Source: an uncultured Oscillospiraceae bacterium (GTDB lineage: Bacteria > Bacillota > Clostridia > Oscillospirales > Ruminococcaceae). From it: a stretch of DNA of 13,565 nucleotides. Made by a program: the position numbers and the translations under genes. Of this stretch, positions 1 through 6,651 are shown in pieces (positions within the stretch are counted from its first letter, which is position 1; every line of letters begins with the position of its first letter). Below the pieces are notes generated by a model that had not been told where the DNA came from, made no database searches, and was given only the letters and a program-made list of their open reading frames with translations. The stretch is taken from contig UQGL01000045.1 in assembly GCA_900540595.1 (NCBI GenBank), forward strand, positions 1 to 13,565, given 5' to 3'.

Positions 1-166
1 CGCCGCTTGCGGCGGCTCTTGGCGCGGAGATCCGCCGGAGCGGTGCTTAAGCCGTCAGGCGGGAATTGTGCGGTGTTGCCTATACGCTGTTCCTGTCGCA
101 GAGAAGGTAGGGGCGAGCATTGCTTGCTCGCAGGCTTGACGCAAAGGCTTATTCCGCTGTCGGGCG
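1..166. other. Gene-free left end with short palindromic motifs
   Basis: I see no credible gene here. The stretch contains a perfect hairpin at the very edge (CGCCGC, TT, GCGGCG at 1-14), the 49-bp repeat at 32-80, and a GTAGGGGCGAGC-type motif from 107 whose arms GCGAGC (113-118) and GCTCGC (126-131) form a 6-bp stem. The last resembles the short palindromic intergenic repeats common in gut Clostridia. That is recognition from memory rather than a search. The hairpin lies just beyond the stop of the histidine kinase but has no U-tract in that direction, so it is at best a weak terminator. Confidence 0.45.
32..80 (+). repeat. 49-bp repeat, left copy (inverted partner at 13498-13546)
   Basis: The segment begins CCGCCGGAGCGGTGC, continues through TTAAGCCGT and ends TGCGGTGTTGCC. 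It matches the reverse complement of 13498-13546 at 47 of 49 positions, with single differences in the middle (GTCAGG versus GTAAGG) and near the right part (AATTGTG versus AATTATG). Similarity stops abruptly on both sides. No coding sense is apparent. It is most likely a dispersed intergenic repeat. A terminal inverted repeat of a larger element is the alternative. Confidence 0.75.
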
Positions 167-2338
167 CTAGGCGTTTTTGCCGGTCAGCGCAGCAATAACC
201 TTTACAAGCAGCTTGCTGTCAATAGGCTTTGTGATATGCTCATCCATACCGGCTTCTTTAGATTTCAGCCGATCCTCGGTGAAAGCATTTGCCGTCATGG
301 CGATAATGGGGATCGTTTTTGCGTCCGCCCGGTCAAGCGCGCGAATCTGCCGCGTGGCCTCATAGCCGTCCATGACCGGCATAAGCACATCCATAAGGAT
401 GGCGTCATATTCGCCGGGCGCACTCTTTGCAAAGAGGGTGACGGCCTGCTGACCGTCCCACGCCTTGGTGACCGTGGCACCCTCGTTCTGGATCAGGAAC
501 TCGGCAATTTCCATGTTCAGCTCATTATCCTCAACCAGCAGGATATGCAGCCCGCGGATGGACTCCGCCGGAGCGGACGGCTCGGGCGTATGGCTGCCGG
601 CTTGCGTGTCGATCTTAAAGGGAATCGTGATTATAAAGGTCGTGCCTACGCCCTGCGTGCTTTCAAAGCTGATGGTGCCGCCCATTTTCTCGGCAAGGCT
701 CTTGGCGATGGACATGCCAAGACCGGTGCCGCCGAATTTGGACGCGCCGCCCTTCTGCTCCTGCGTGAAGGGCTCGAAGATACGCTGCTGGAATTCCTCA
801 CTCATGCCGATGCCGTTGTCCTCACAGACGAACTGCAACGTTGCGATGCTGCTGTCAGCCGAGGGAAGCTCGCGGGTGTACAGATAAATATGACCGTGAT
901 CCCGGTTGTACTTGACCGCGTTGGACTCGATGTTCATCAGCAGCCGCTTAAGGTGGATCGGGCTGCCGATCAGATTGCGATGCTCAATGGTTCTTCCCTT
1001 GTGCGCCACCGTGATATTGCGTTCGTCCGCAAGGCGGCCGACTACGCCGGTGACCTCATCAAGGAGGGTTACAACATCAAACGGCTTTTCCTCAAGCTGA
1101 ATTTCGCCCGATTCCAGCTTGCTCATGTCAAGAACTTCACTGACAAGCTCAAAAAGAATGTCAGAAGCCTCCCGAATTTTCTGACGGCATTCCGCCTGTT
1201 TTTGCAGATCACCGCTGTAATGCTCTGCAACATCAAGCATACCGCTGATGCCGTTGATCGGCGTGCGGATATCGTGGCTCATGCGCTGCAAAAATTCCGT
1301 CTTGGCGCGGTTGGCGGCCTCGGCCTTTTTGACCTCCTCCAGCAGGTTTTTCTGGTACTCCCGCTCCTTTTCCTCCTGCTTACGGAGGCTTTTCAGCTTG
1401 TCCCTGCGCAGCAGCTGCCAGATCATCAGCAGCACGCTCAGATAGCCAAGTACAAAAACGGCCAAACTCTGGGGCAGTGTGCGGAAGGTGATGGTGTCGG
1501 GAATATAAGCGTAGATATAGTGATCGCGCTGGCGCAGCATGATGCCGTAGGAACGCACACCGTCAACATTCAGATGCATCAGGTGCCTGCTGTCGGCGTT
1601 TTCCTTTAAGATCTGGATCGCATCGTGCTCCTTTGCGCTCTGCCCAATCAAAGAGGCATCATTGGATGCAATGATTGCGCCACCATCGGTTATAATGATC
1701 GTTCCATCAGTGGCCTTCTGGTAGCCGCTCAGCAGGCTCTGCAGTGTCAGGGTATAGCGGTTTGCAAATTCAGCAGAGGTATAATAGAAGGTGACAATAA
1801 CGCCGGGCGCATCCCCGCGCGCGCAGGCAGACATATCAATGTGCGAGCCGTCATTTTGGTTGATCCGCTGCGAATAGACCTTCTCGTCATGAATGGCGGT
1901 ATCCAGAATAATATCCCGGTCAAGATTGCCGTGGACCCTCGCCAGCGCGCGGTCATCCGAGCTGTATTCACAAACTGTGTTTCCGTCCGGGTCCAGCACG
2001 ACAATGCCGGTCAGCCACAGCTGCTCGGTACTCTCCTGCAGCAGCTTGCGGGTAAGCTCCTGCCCGGCCGCGGTCTCGGCCTCAATATTTATGCTGACCT
2101 GACGGGTGCTTTCGATGGAGCGCAGCAGGCTTTTGGATTCGGACGCTTCATTATAATGGGTATAGGTGGCGCACTGGATCTTGATATAATTTACGATGCC
2201 CAAAAGATCGGCCTGTTCGCGGGCCTTATCACTCTGAAAGAGCGACAGCGCGACAAGGCAGAGCAGACATATTCCCAGCAGCGCCCCGCAGATCCAGAAT
2301 TTTTTGCCCGGGGCAGCAGATTTAGTTGTCTTTTTCAA
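167..2338 (-). CDS. Membrane hybrid sensor histidine kinase with C-terminal receiver domain
   Basis: This is an inner-membrane sensor that should autophosphorylate on histidine and relay to its own receiver. Residues are numbered from the proposed TTG start (723 aa). There is a membrane segment at about 15-34, an extracytoplasmic Cache-like sensor region at about 39-285, and a second membrane segment at about 288-310. A charged coiled-coil linker follows, then the HisKA H-box ([10 protein letters not shown]355), N-box (NAVKYN, N473), G1 (DNGIGM, 507-512), G2 (GGTGLGM, 536-542), and a receiver with E603/D604, phosphoacceptor D650 (MDVLMP), T682 and K704 (KP). The TTG at 2338 is chosen because GAGGTGG lies 6 nt upstream. 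An upstream TTG at 2374 would add 12 residues but has a poorer site. The gene overlaps the end of the binding-protein gene by 17 nt, which implies translational coupling. There is no DNA-binding output domain and no separate response regulator nearby. Confidence 0.93.
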   Translation of the reverse strand: MKKTTKSAAPGKKFWICGALLGICLLCLVALSLFQSDKAREQADLLGIVNYIKIQCATYTHYNEASESKSLLRSIESTRQVSINIEAETAAGQELTRKLLQESTEQLWLTGIVVLDPDGNTVCEYSSDDRALARVHGNLDRDIILDTAIHDEKVYSQRINQNDGSHIDMSACARGDAPGVIVTFYYTSAEFANRYTLTLQSLLSGYQKATDGTIIITDGGAIIASNDASLIGQSAKEHDAIQILKENADSRHLMHLNVDGVRSYGIMLRQRDHYIYAYIPDTITFRTLPQSLAVFVLGYLSVLLMIWQLLRRDKLKSLRKQEEKEREYQKNLLEEVKKAEAANRAKTEFLQRMSHDIRTPINGISGMLDVAEHYSGDLQKQAECRQKIREASDILFELVSEVLDMSKLESGEIQLEEKPFDVVTLLDEVTGVVGRLADERNITVAHKGRTIEHRNLIGSPIHLKRLLMNIESNAVKYNRDHGHIYLYTRELPSADSSIATLQFVCEDNGIGMSEEFQQRIFEPFTQEQKGGASKFGGTGLGMSIAKSLAEKMGGTISFESTQGVGTTFIITIPFKIDTQAGSHTPEPSAPAESIRGLHILLVEDNELNMEIAEFLIQNEGATVTKAWDGQQAVTLFAKSAPGEYDAILMDVLMPVMDGYEATRQIRALDRADAKTIPIIAMTANAFTEDRLKSKEAGMDEHITKPIDSKLLVKVIAALTGKNA

Positions 2339-3143
2339 GAGTATCCACCTCAAGGTATTTTTCCGGCTCGTCAAGATACTTTCCGATGATTTTCAAGGAA
2401 GTGCCGTCCTGCCGCATTTCCTCCAGGGTGCGGTCAAGCTCTTCGCAAAGACCGCGGTCATCGTTGTTTGCAAAGGCAACGCCGATGCCGACCGTCATAA
2501 GAGGATCTTCCAAAATGCGGAATTTGGCATCGTAATCCTTCATATACTGCACGACGGATTCCTCGTGTGCGCCCACCGCATCGGCATAACCTTTTTCCAG
2601 AAAGGTGAAGATCAGCTCTCTGTGGCCAAGGCTGATGAGGTTGCCAAGCTTGGGAATCCGCTCATCAGTGCGCTTCAGAAAGATGCCCTCCGGCTTTGTT
2701 GTGGACTGAACAGCAAGGTTTTTGCCGGCGAGATCCTGCAGGGTATAGATATCGCTGCTCTCGTTCACGGCAACGACCTGACGGCTTGCTATATACGGGC
2801 CGGCCCACTGGTAGTCGTCCAGCCGTCCCTCCATAGAAAAGCAGCCCATGATGCAGTCGATCGCGCCGCTCTCAGCGAGTTCCTTCTTTTTCTCCCAGTC
2901 GATCTGTACGATCTCGACCCGGTAGCCCATTCTTGCGAAGGCCTCGGTGGCAAGCTCAACATCAATGCCGGTCGGGTTGCCGTCCTCATCGAGATAGTTG
3001 TACGGCGGGTAGCTGTCACTGCCCAGCTTTATGACAGGCAGGTCAGACGCTCCGCTGGTGTTGCTTGCCGTGCCGCAGCCGGTAAGGAGCGCAGCTACCA
3101 TAAAAAGCGAAATCACAGCAACAAGAATTTTCCTGATTTTCAT
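2322..3143 (-). CDS. Family-3 extracellular substrate-binding lipoprotein, paired with the histidine kinase
   Basis: This is a periplasmic-binding-protein-fold lipoprotein of the amino-acid-binding SBP_bac_3 family (273 aa from the ATG). The signal peptide runs to about residue 22, and lipobox LLTGC gives lipidated C23. Family hallmarks are SDSYPPYNY (42-50), GNPTGIDVELA (55-65), an Arg at the usual ligand-carboxylate position (SMEGR, R107) and LAGKNLAVQSTT (138-149). A GTG codon directly precedes the ATG and could also be used. The Shine-Dalgarno sequence is weak. No permease or ATPase lies beside it. Its only partner is the downstream overlapping kinase, so it may deliver ligand to the kinase rather than to a transporter, or share the transporter encoded divergently. 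That role is inference; the ligand is unknown. Confidence 0.9.
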   Translation of the reverse strand: MKIRKILVAVISLFMVAALLTGCGTASNTSGASDLPVIKLGSDSYPPYNYLDEDGNPTGIDVELATEAFARMGYRVEIVQIDWEKKKELAESGAIDCIMGCFSMEGRLDDYQWAGPYIASRQVVAVNESSDIYTLQDLAGKNLAVQSTTKPEGIFLKRTDERIPKLGNLISLGHRELIFTFLEKGYADAVGAHEESVVQYMKDYDAKFRILEDPLMTVGIGVAFANNDDRGLCEELDRTLEEMRQDGTSLKIIGKYLDEPEKYLEVDTLEKDN

Positions 3144-3181
3144 CACTTGTATCCATTCTGCCCGGTCTATTCAGGGCCTTG

Positions 3182-3212
3182 CGCATACCGAAAATGTATA
3201 ACCCGGTATGCG
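3182..3212 (-). promoter_or_regulatory. Hairpin in the 5' leader of the binding protein-kinase transcript
   Basis: A perfect 9-bp inverted repeat (CGCATACCG at 3182-3190, CGGTATGCG at 3204-3212) has a 13-nt loop. It lies in the roughly 95-nt leader between the predicted minus-strand promoter and the start codon. No U-tract follows in the direction of transcription, so it is not an intrinsic terminator. It could be an operator, an mRNA-stabilising stem or a protein-binding RNA. The function is unknown. Confidence 0.45.
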
Positions 3213-3244
3213 GCAGATAAATATTGAGACAGAGTAACAGAGCT

Positions 3245-3272
3245 ATTATAGCACACAACCGTGATTTTTCAA
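3245..3272 (-). promoter_or_regulatory. Sigma-A promoter for the binding protein-kinase operon
   Basis: Read on the minus strand, TTGAAA (3272-3267) and a perfect TATAAT (3250-3245) are separated by 16 bp. TG occurs one base before the -10 (TGCTATAAT), giving an extended -10. Transcription would begin near 3238, about 95 nt upstream of the binding-protein start. Confidence 0.75.
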
Positions 3273-3333
3273 GAGCAGAATGTAGGTGCCGTATCTGTAT
3301 ACGGTAAAGAAAAAGTAAAATATACCTGTGCGG

Positions 3334-3347
3334 TGCTGTGCACAGCA
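3334..3347. promoter_or_regulatory. Perfect 14-bp palindrome in the divergent intergenic region
   Basis: TGCTGTGCACAGCA is a perfect dyad. It lies about 60 bp upstream of the minus-strand -35 and about 100 bp upstream of the plus-strand -35, a position suited to a regulator acting on both operons. No second copy is seen in the window. The protein that might bind it is unknown. Confidence 0.35.
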
Positions 3348-3447
3348 ATTTGATTAGACACAATGCGGCAAAACACACAAATGTATTTACTATTATGCGG
3401 TAATTCTGGCTGTAAGAGCAAAAGCAAAATAAATTCCTATAAACATA

Positions 3448-3476
3448 TTGACATAGTAGGTAGATGGGTGTATCAT
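3448..3476 (+). promoter_or_regulatory. Sigma-A promoter for the Cys-leader and uptake operon
   Basis: A perfect TTGACA at 3448-3453 and TATCAT (5 of 6 matches) at 3471-3476 are separated by the optimal 17 bp. Transcription should start near 3483, about 38 nt upstream of the leader-peptide ATG. The -10 lies inside a palindrome (see 3464-3484), so a bound repressor would block it. Confidence 0.8.
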
Positions 3477-3484
3477 ACACCCAT
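3464..3484. promoter_or_regulatory. Operator-like palindrome overlapping the -10 element
   Basis: The arms ATGGGTGTA (3464-3472) and TACACCCAT (3476-3484) are perfectly complementary across a 3-bp centre (TCA). The dyad covers the -10 and the predicted start site, the classic placement of a repressor operator. Because it ends about where transcription begins, it is more likely a DNA site than an RNA hairpin. No cognate regulator is encoded next to it, and I see no match to a named operator consensus. Confidence 0.55.
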
Positions 3485-3520
3485 CGAATCCAAACAACTA
3501 CCGCGAAGGGAGAAGTCACT

Positions 3521-3649
3521 ATGTACCGTATCAGCAAAATTGCATCCATCATGTGTTGTCGAATGCCGTGCTGCCGGGCAAACTGTATGGCCGCGGTGCA
3601 TTCGCTCTGTTCGCGCTGCACCGATGTAGAACACCCGCATTGCGGGTGA
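3521..3649 (+). CDS. Cysteine-rich leader peptide (42 aa), probable attenuator uORF
   Basis: This short frame has a strong ribosome site (AAGGGAG, 8 nt before the ATG) and lies between the promoter and an intrinsic terminator upstream of the uptake operon. The peptide has eight Cys in 42 residues: C12, C13, C17, C18, C22, C30, C33 and C41, with the core MCCRMPCCRANC. The pairs are encoded TGT-TGT (3554-3559) and TGC-TGC (3569-3574). There is no signal peptide or recognisable domain. Upstream in-frame starts (from 3464) would overlap the promoter and are rejected. The likely role is to measure Cys-tRNA supply through ribosome stalling rather than to act as a protein. A small metal- or redox-binding protein is the alternative, but the position before a terminator favours a leader. 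Confidence 0.8.
   Translation: MYRISKIASIMCCRMPCCRANCMAAVHSLCSRCTDVEHPHCG
3570..3580 (+). promoter_or_regulatory. Candidate anti-terminator segment inside the leader frame
   Basis: GCCGGGCA (3573-3580) is exactly complementary to TGCCCGGC (3666-3673), the 5' arm of the downstream terminator. After one mismatch (T3572/C3674), two more pairs form (C3571-G3675, G3570-C3676). The segment covers Cys codons 17-18 and the next two codons. A ribosome held at Cys12-Cys13 would leave most of it free to pair, which would prevent the terminator from forming. A flanking 6-bp pairing (GAATGC 3561-3566 with GCATTC 3598-3603) could hide it in another state. The pairing is read directly from the sequence; its regulatory role is inference. 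Confidence 0.6.
3632..3648 (+). promoter_or_regulatory. Hairpin over the leader-peptide stop codon
   Basis: CACCCGC (3632-3638) pairs perfectly with GCGGGTG (3642-3648) around a 3-nt loop. It includes the last Cys codon and most of the TGA stop. It could pause polymerase to synchronise it with the leading ribosome, as in classical amino-acid attenuators, and would be melted when the ribosome reaches the stop. Confidence 0.45.
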
Positions 3650-3665
3650 AGCCATATACCGTACC

Positions 3666-3702
3666 TGCCCGGCCGCTTCTGTTAAGCGCCGGGCATTTTT
3701 GT
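3666..3702 (+). terminator. Intrinsic terminator (attenuator) between leader and operon
   Basis: A 12-bp GC-rich stem is formed by TGCCCGG..CGCTT (3666-3678, one bulged C) and AAGCGCCGGGCA (3684-3695), with a 5-nt loop (CTGTT) and a TTTTTGT tract. It lies 17 nt beyond the leader stop and about 50 nt before the binding-protein ATG, with no other gene between. Unless it is conditional, the operon could not be expressed from the 3448 promoter. Confidence 0.85.
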
Positions 3703-3754
3703 ATCCTGATGTAAAAACAAACGATAGACGACCGATATAAAGGAGAAATTGAGT

Positions 3755-4624
3755 ATGAAACGCATCGTTAAAAAGACCGCCGCCGCTCTGCTGGCCTTCA
3801 CCCTGACCGCCGCTGTTTTTTCCGGGTGCGGCAGTACCGCCTCCTCCGCTGCATCGGCAGACGCAACGGCTGAAAGCACCTTTGCTGCGAGCGCAGAGGG
3901 CGGGGAACTGGAAAAGGTTAAGGCCGCCGGCAAGCTGGTCATCGGCGTCGAGGGTACCTACCCGCCGTTCACCTACCACGATGACAGCGGCGAGCTGACG
4001 GGGCTTGACATCGAGCTGGGCAAGGCATTGGCCGAAAAGCTTGGTGTCGAGGCAGAGTTTCAGGAGGCTGCGTGGGATTCGCTGCTCATCGGCATCGACT
4101 CCGGCCGGTTTGATACGGTTATCAACAGCGTCAGCATCACCGATGAGCGCGCCGAAAAATACGATTTTTCTGACCCCTATTATTATGAAGCGCGCCGCGT
4201 TGTCGTGCGGGCCGATGATGACAGCATCCAGACGCCGGAGGACTTAAAGGGCAAGAAGATCGCCACAAACGCTACGAACGCCTTCATCCCGTGGTATGAG
4301 GCGCAGGGCGCAGAGATCATCGGCATCGACACCAGCTCTGAGGCTATCGACCTTGTGCTTTCCGGCCGCGCAGACTTCCTCGGCACCAGCGTACCGGTGC
4401 TGAACGCCTATCTGGACGAGCATCCCGATGCAAAGGATAAGCTGAAGGAGGCCTTCGTCATCCCGGATTCCGAGGATGTCGTTGCCATTCCCGTCCGCAA
4501 GGGGGAGACCGAATATCTGGATGCCATCAACGCCGCACTTGCAGAGCTGCGCGAGGAGGGCAAGCTGAAGGAGATCTCTGAAAAGTATCTGGGCGGCGAC
4601 TATACCGAGTCCGCGTATCAATAA
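3755..4624 (+). CDS. Amino-acid (probably cystine/cysteine-type) ABC transporter substrate-binding lipoprotein
   Basis: This is a family-3 solute-binding lipoprotein that captures the substrate outside the cell for the permease and ATPase encoded downstream (289 aa). The signal peptide ends at lipobox VFSGC, giving C25, followed by a Ser/Ala-rich linker to about residue 50. Family features are VEGTYPPFTY (65-74), LTGLDIELGKALAEKLG, SITDERAEKYDFSDPYY with R132 at the usual ligand-binding Arg position, and LKGKKIATNATN (164-175), which departs from the more usual GT-T ligand loop. ATG 3755 has AGGAG 9 nt upstream. A TTG at 3749 is too close to that site. The Cys leader and the downstream PLP enzyme argue for a sulfur amino-acid ligand. 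The binding residues alone do not prove it. Confidence 0.92.
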   Translation: MKRIVKKTAAALLAFTLTAAVFSGCGSTASSAASADATAESTFAASAEGGELEKVKAAGKLVIGVEGTYPPFTYHDDSGELTGLDIELGKALAEKLGVEAEFQEAAWDSLLIGIDSGRFDTVINSVSITDERAEKYDFSDPYYYEARRVVVRADDDSIQTPEDLKGKKIATNATNAFIPWYEAQGAEIIGIDTSSEAIDLVLSGRADFLGTSVPVLNAYLDEHPDAKDKLKEAFVIPDSEDVVAIPVRKGETEYLDAINAALAELREEGKLKEISEKYLGGDYTESAYQ

Positions 4625-4650
4625 CTGTATTACAGGCAAGGTGAAACACA

Positions 4651-5349
4651 ATGACGGAAAGATTGGCGGAGATCCTGATCTCCTCGTTCCCGCGGCTGGT
4701 GCTCTACTGCTTTAAGGCCACCATTCCGCTGACGGTATGCATCTACGCGCTGAGCCTTGTGCTGGCGTTTGCACTGGCACTGATCCAGGTGCAGAATGTC
4801 CGCATCCTCAAGCAACTGGCCCGCGTCTATGTTTGGGTGTTCCGCGGCACACCGCTTATCGTCCAGATGTATATCATCTTCTTCGGTCTGCCGTCACTGG
4901 GTATCACGCTGGACGCGTTTCCCTCAGCGGTCATCGCATTCTCGCTGAATTACGCCGCCTATATGTCCGAAACGATACGCGCTGCGATCCAGTCCGTGCC
5001 GGAGGGACAGTGGGAGGCTGGGTATATGATCGGCCTGAGCTCCGGTCAGATCATGATGCGGGTCATTCTGCCGCAGGCGGCGCGGGTCGCGTTCCCTACG
5101 CTGTTCAGCTCGCTGATCGGCCTGACGAAGGACAGCTCACTGGCGGCGAGCATCACGGTGGTTGAGATGTTCAAGACCGCCCAGCAGATCGCCGCCCGCA
5201 CATTTGAGCCGTTTGCGCTTTACTGCGAGGTAGCCCTTGTCTACCTGCTCTTAAACACCGTACTTACCTTACTGCAGGGCGTGCTGGAAAAACGCCTTGC
5301 GTGGAATACACCAAAACAAATTGCACAGCTTGGAAAGGAGCCTGCTTAA
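4651..5349 (+). CDS. Polar amino-acid ABC transporter permease (HisMQ/TcyB type)
   Basis: This is an integral membrane subunit of the amino-acid importer (232 aa), with about five hydrophobic segments (roughly 18-45, 60-80, 88-105, 150-172, 190-212). RGTPLIVQ (65-72) is a hallmark of the HisMQ family. The cytoplasmic EAA loop that docks on the ATPase is PEGQWEAGYMIGLSSGQ (117-133). AAGGTG lies 7 nt before the ATG and 26 nt separate it from the binding-protein gene. As only one permease gene is present, the channel is presumably a homodimer, as in B. subtilis TcyB-type cystine systems. The downstream gene's Shine-Dalgarno overlaps the end of this frame. Confidence 0.93.
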   Translation: MTERLAEILISSFPRLVLYCFKATIPLTVCIYALSLVLAFALALIQVQNVRILKQLARVYVWVFRGTPLIVQMYIIFFGLPSLGITLDAFPSAVIAFSLNYAAYMSETIRAAIQSVPEGQWEAGYMIGLSSGQIMMRVILPQAARVAFPTLFSSLIGLTKDSSLAASITVVEMFKTAQQIAARTFEPFALYCEVALVYLLLNTVLTLLQGVLEKRLAWNTPKQIAQLGKEPA

Positions 5350-5351
5350 TT

Positions 5352-5861
5352 ATGGCTATTATCAGTGAGATCAACCCCGAGACTGCCCCCGCAAGCATTC
5401 AGAAGATTATTGCCGACCATCTGGCCGAGGGTCACGCGCTGACCGCAGAAAAGCGCACGCTGCTGCACAACGCAGCTGCGTTCAACGCCGTGGAGGCAGG
5501 TTCCTATGCGCTGGATGATGAGCTGCAGCGGCTGATCGGCAAGCGTGCAGCAGACTTTTTTGAATATGCCATCTCCCAGACGAACGGCTGCCTTGTGTGC
5601 AGCATCTATTTCCGCAACCTGCTCAAGAAAAACGGCATCAACTTTGATACATTCGAGTTTACCGAGAAGGAGCAGATCCTGATCGATTACGGGCAGGCCA
5701 TTGCGGAGGATCCCAAGCATGTGCCGCAGGAGCTGTTTGATAAGCTGAAAGCAAACTTTACCGAGGAGGAGATCGTAGTGATCACCGCCATGGGTGTGAT
5801 GATGATCGCCAACAACTATTTTAACGATATTCTCGGCGTGACGCCAGATAAACTGGTCTGA
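5352..5861 (+). CDS. AhpD/carboxymuconolactone-decarboxylase-like CxxC protein
   Basis: This is an all-helical small protein (169 aa) of the CMD/AhpD-like superfamily. It has a CxxC pair, C80-L-V-C83, at the start of a helix (NGCLVCSIYFRNLLKKNG) followed by a conserved-looking AxxNYFND segment near 153-159. In AhpD a His follows the CxxC in the pattern CxxCxxxH; here that position is Phe87. Thiol-disulfide or peroxidase-linked chemistry is plausible, but the proton-relay His is absent, so activity is uncertain. ATG 5352 lies 2 nt past the permease stop, with AAAGGAG 11 nt upstream. The gene sits between permease and ATPase, which binds it tightly to the transporter's expression. It could reduce imported cystine or a disulfide; that is inference. 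Confidence 0.75.
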   Translation: MAIISEINPETAPASIQKIIADHLAEGHALTAEKRTLLHNAAAFNAVEAGSYALDDELQRLIGKRAADFFEYAISQTNGCLVCSIYFRNLLKKNGINFDTFEFTEKEQILIDYGQAIAEDPKHVPQELFDKLKANFTEEEIVVITAMGVMMIANNYFNDILGVTPDKLV

Positions 5862-5880
5862 CAATAAAAGGAGCCTACCC

Positions 5881-6633
5881 ATGTTGGAAGTAAAGGATCT
5901 GCATTGCAGCTACGGCACGACCCAGGTGCTGAAGGGCGTTGACATTCGTGTCAACAACGGGGAGGTCATCTCGATACTGGGCAGCAGCGGGTCCGGCAAG
6001 ACCACCCTGCTGCGGTGCATCAGCTTTTTGCAAAAGGCCGACAGCGGCACCATCCGGGTTGATGACTTTGAAAAGGATATTACAAAGCTTCGCCATAATG
6101 AGATCCGTGCCCTGCGGATGAAGATGGGCTATGTGTTCCAGAACTTCAACCTTTTCCGCAACATGACGGTCAGGCAGAATGTGCTGGAGGGGCTGATTAC
6201 CGCCCGCGGCGTAGACCGGGCCGAAGCGGAGCAGACCGCAGACGAGATGCTGGAAAAGGTCGGGATGCTCCACCGGAAGGATTTTTACCCGGACCAGCTT
6301 TCCGGCGGGCAGCAGCAGCGCGTGGCCATCGCCCGCGCCATCGCATTCCGGCCGGAGGTACTGCTTTTCGATGAGCCTACCTCGGCGCTGGACCCCGAGC
6401 TGACCCGCGAGGTGCTGAATACCATCACCCAACTGGCTGCCGATGGACTTACGCTGGTGGTCGTCACCCATGAGATGGGCTTTGCCCGCAATGTGTCCGA
6501 CCGCATCATCTTTATGGAAAACGGCATTGTGGCGGAGGAAGCCCCCGCCAAGGAGTTCTTCCTGCATCCGAAGCAGGAGGCAAGCAAGCGCTTTCTGCGC
6601 ACGGTCACGGATGATTTCGATTACAGCATCTGA
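5881..6633 (+). CDS. Polar amino-acid ABC transporter ATPase (GlnQ/TcyC type)
   Basis: This is the cytoplasmic ATPase driving the importer (250 aa, normal for the family). Walker A is GSSGSGKTT (34-42), the Q-loop is VFQNFNLF (Q87), the signature is LSGGQQQRVAIARA (140-153), Walker B is LLFDEP (161-166) with the D-loop SALD, and the switch His is VVVTHEMG (H197). All catalytic positions are intact. AAAAGGAG lies a short distance before the ATG, and 19 nt separate it from the CMD-like gene. With one binding protein and one permease it completes an importer. Confidence 0.95.
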   Translation: MLEVKDLHCSYGTTQVLKGVDIRVNNGEVISILGSSGSGKTTLLRCISFLQKADSGTIRVDDFEKDITKLRHNEIRALRMKMGYVFQNFNLFRNMTVRQNVLEGLITARGVDRAEAEQTADEMLEKVGMLHRKDFYPDQLSGGQQQRVAIARAIAFRPEVLLFDEPTSALDPELTREVLNTITQLAADGLTLVVVTHEMGFARNVSDRIIFMENGIVAEEAPAKEFFLHPKQEASKRFLRTVTDDFDYSI

Positions 6634-6651
6634 CAGGGGAGGAAAGGCAGT

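Noticed and set aside
113..131. Terminator for the kinase operon
   Set aside because: The 6-bp stem lacks a U-tract on the minus strand and fits a short palindromic intergenic repeat better.
236..1609. 457-codon plus-strand open frame across the histidine kinase
   Set aside because: It is antisense to the kinase catalytic and receiver domains, whose motifs are all intact. It lacks a recognisable fold.
2304..3227. 307-codon plus-strand open frame over the kinase-operon binding protein
   Set aside because: It is the antisense shadow of a lipoprotein with clear signal peptide and family motifs, and it runs through the minus-strand 5' leader.
3464..3520. Upstream in-frame start for the Cys-rich peptide
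   Set aside because: The codon lies within the promoter and upstream of the predicted transcript start. The ATG at 3521 has the strong ribosome site.
3043..3621. 192-codon minus-strand frame through the divergent control region
   Set aside because: It overlaps two promoters, the leader peptide and the binding-protein start in another frame, and has no ribosome site.
3650..3754. S-box or T-box riboswitch before the sulfur operon
   Set aside because: The leader is short, lacks a T-box TGGNACC-type sequence and S-box core motifs, and the peptide-terminator arrangement explains the structure.
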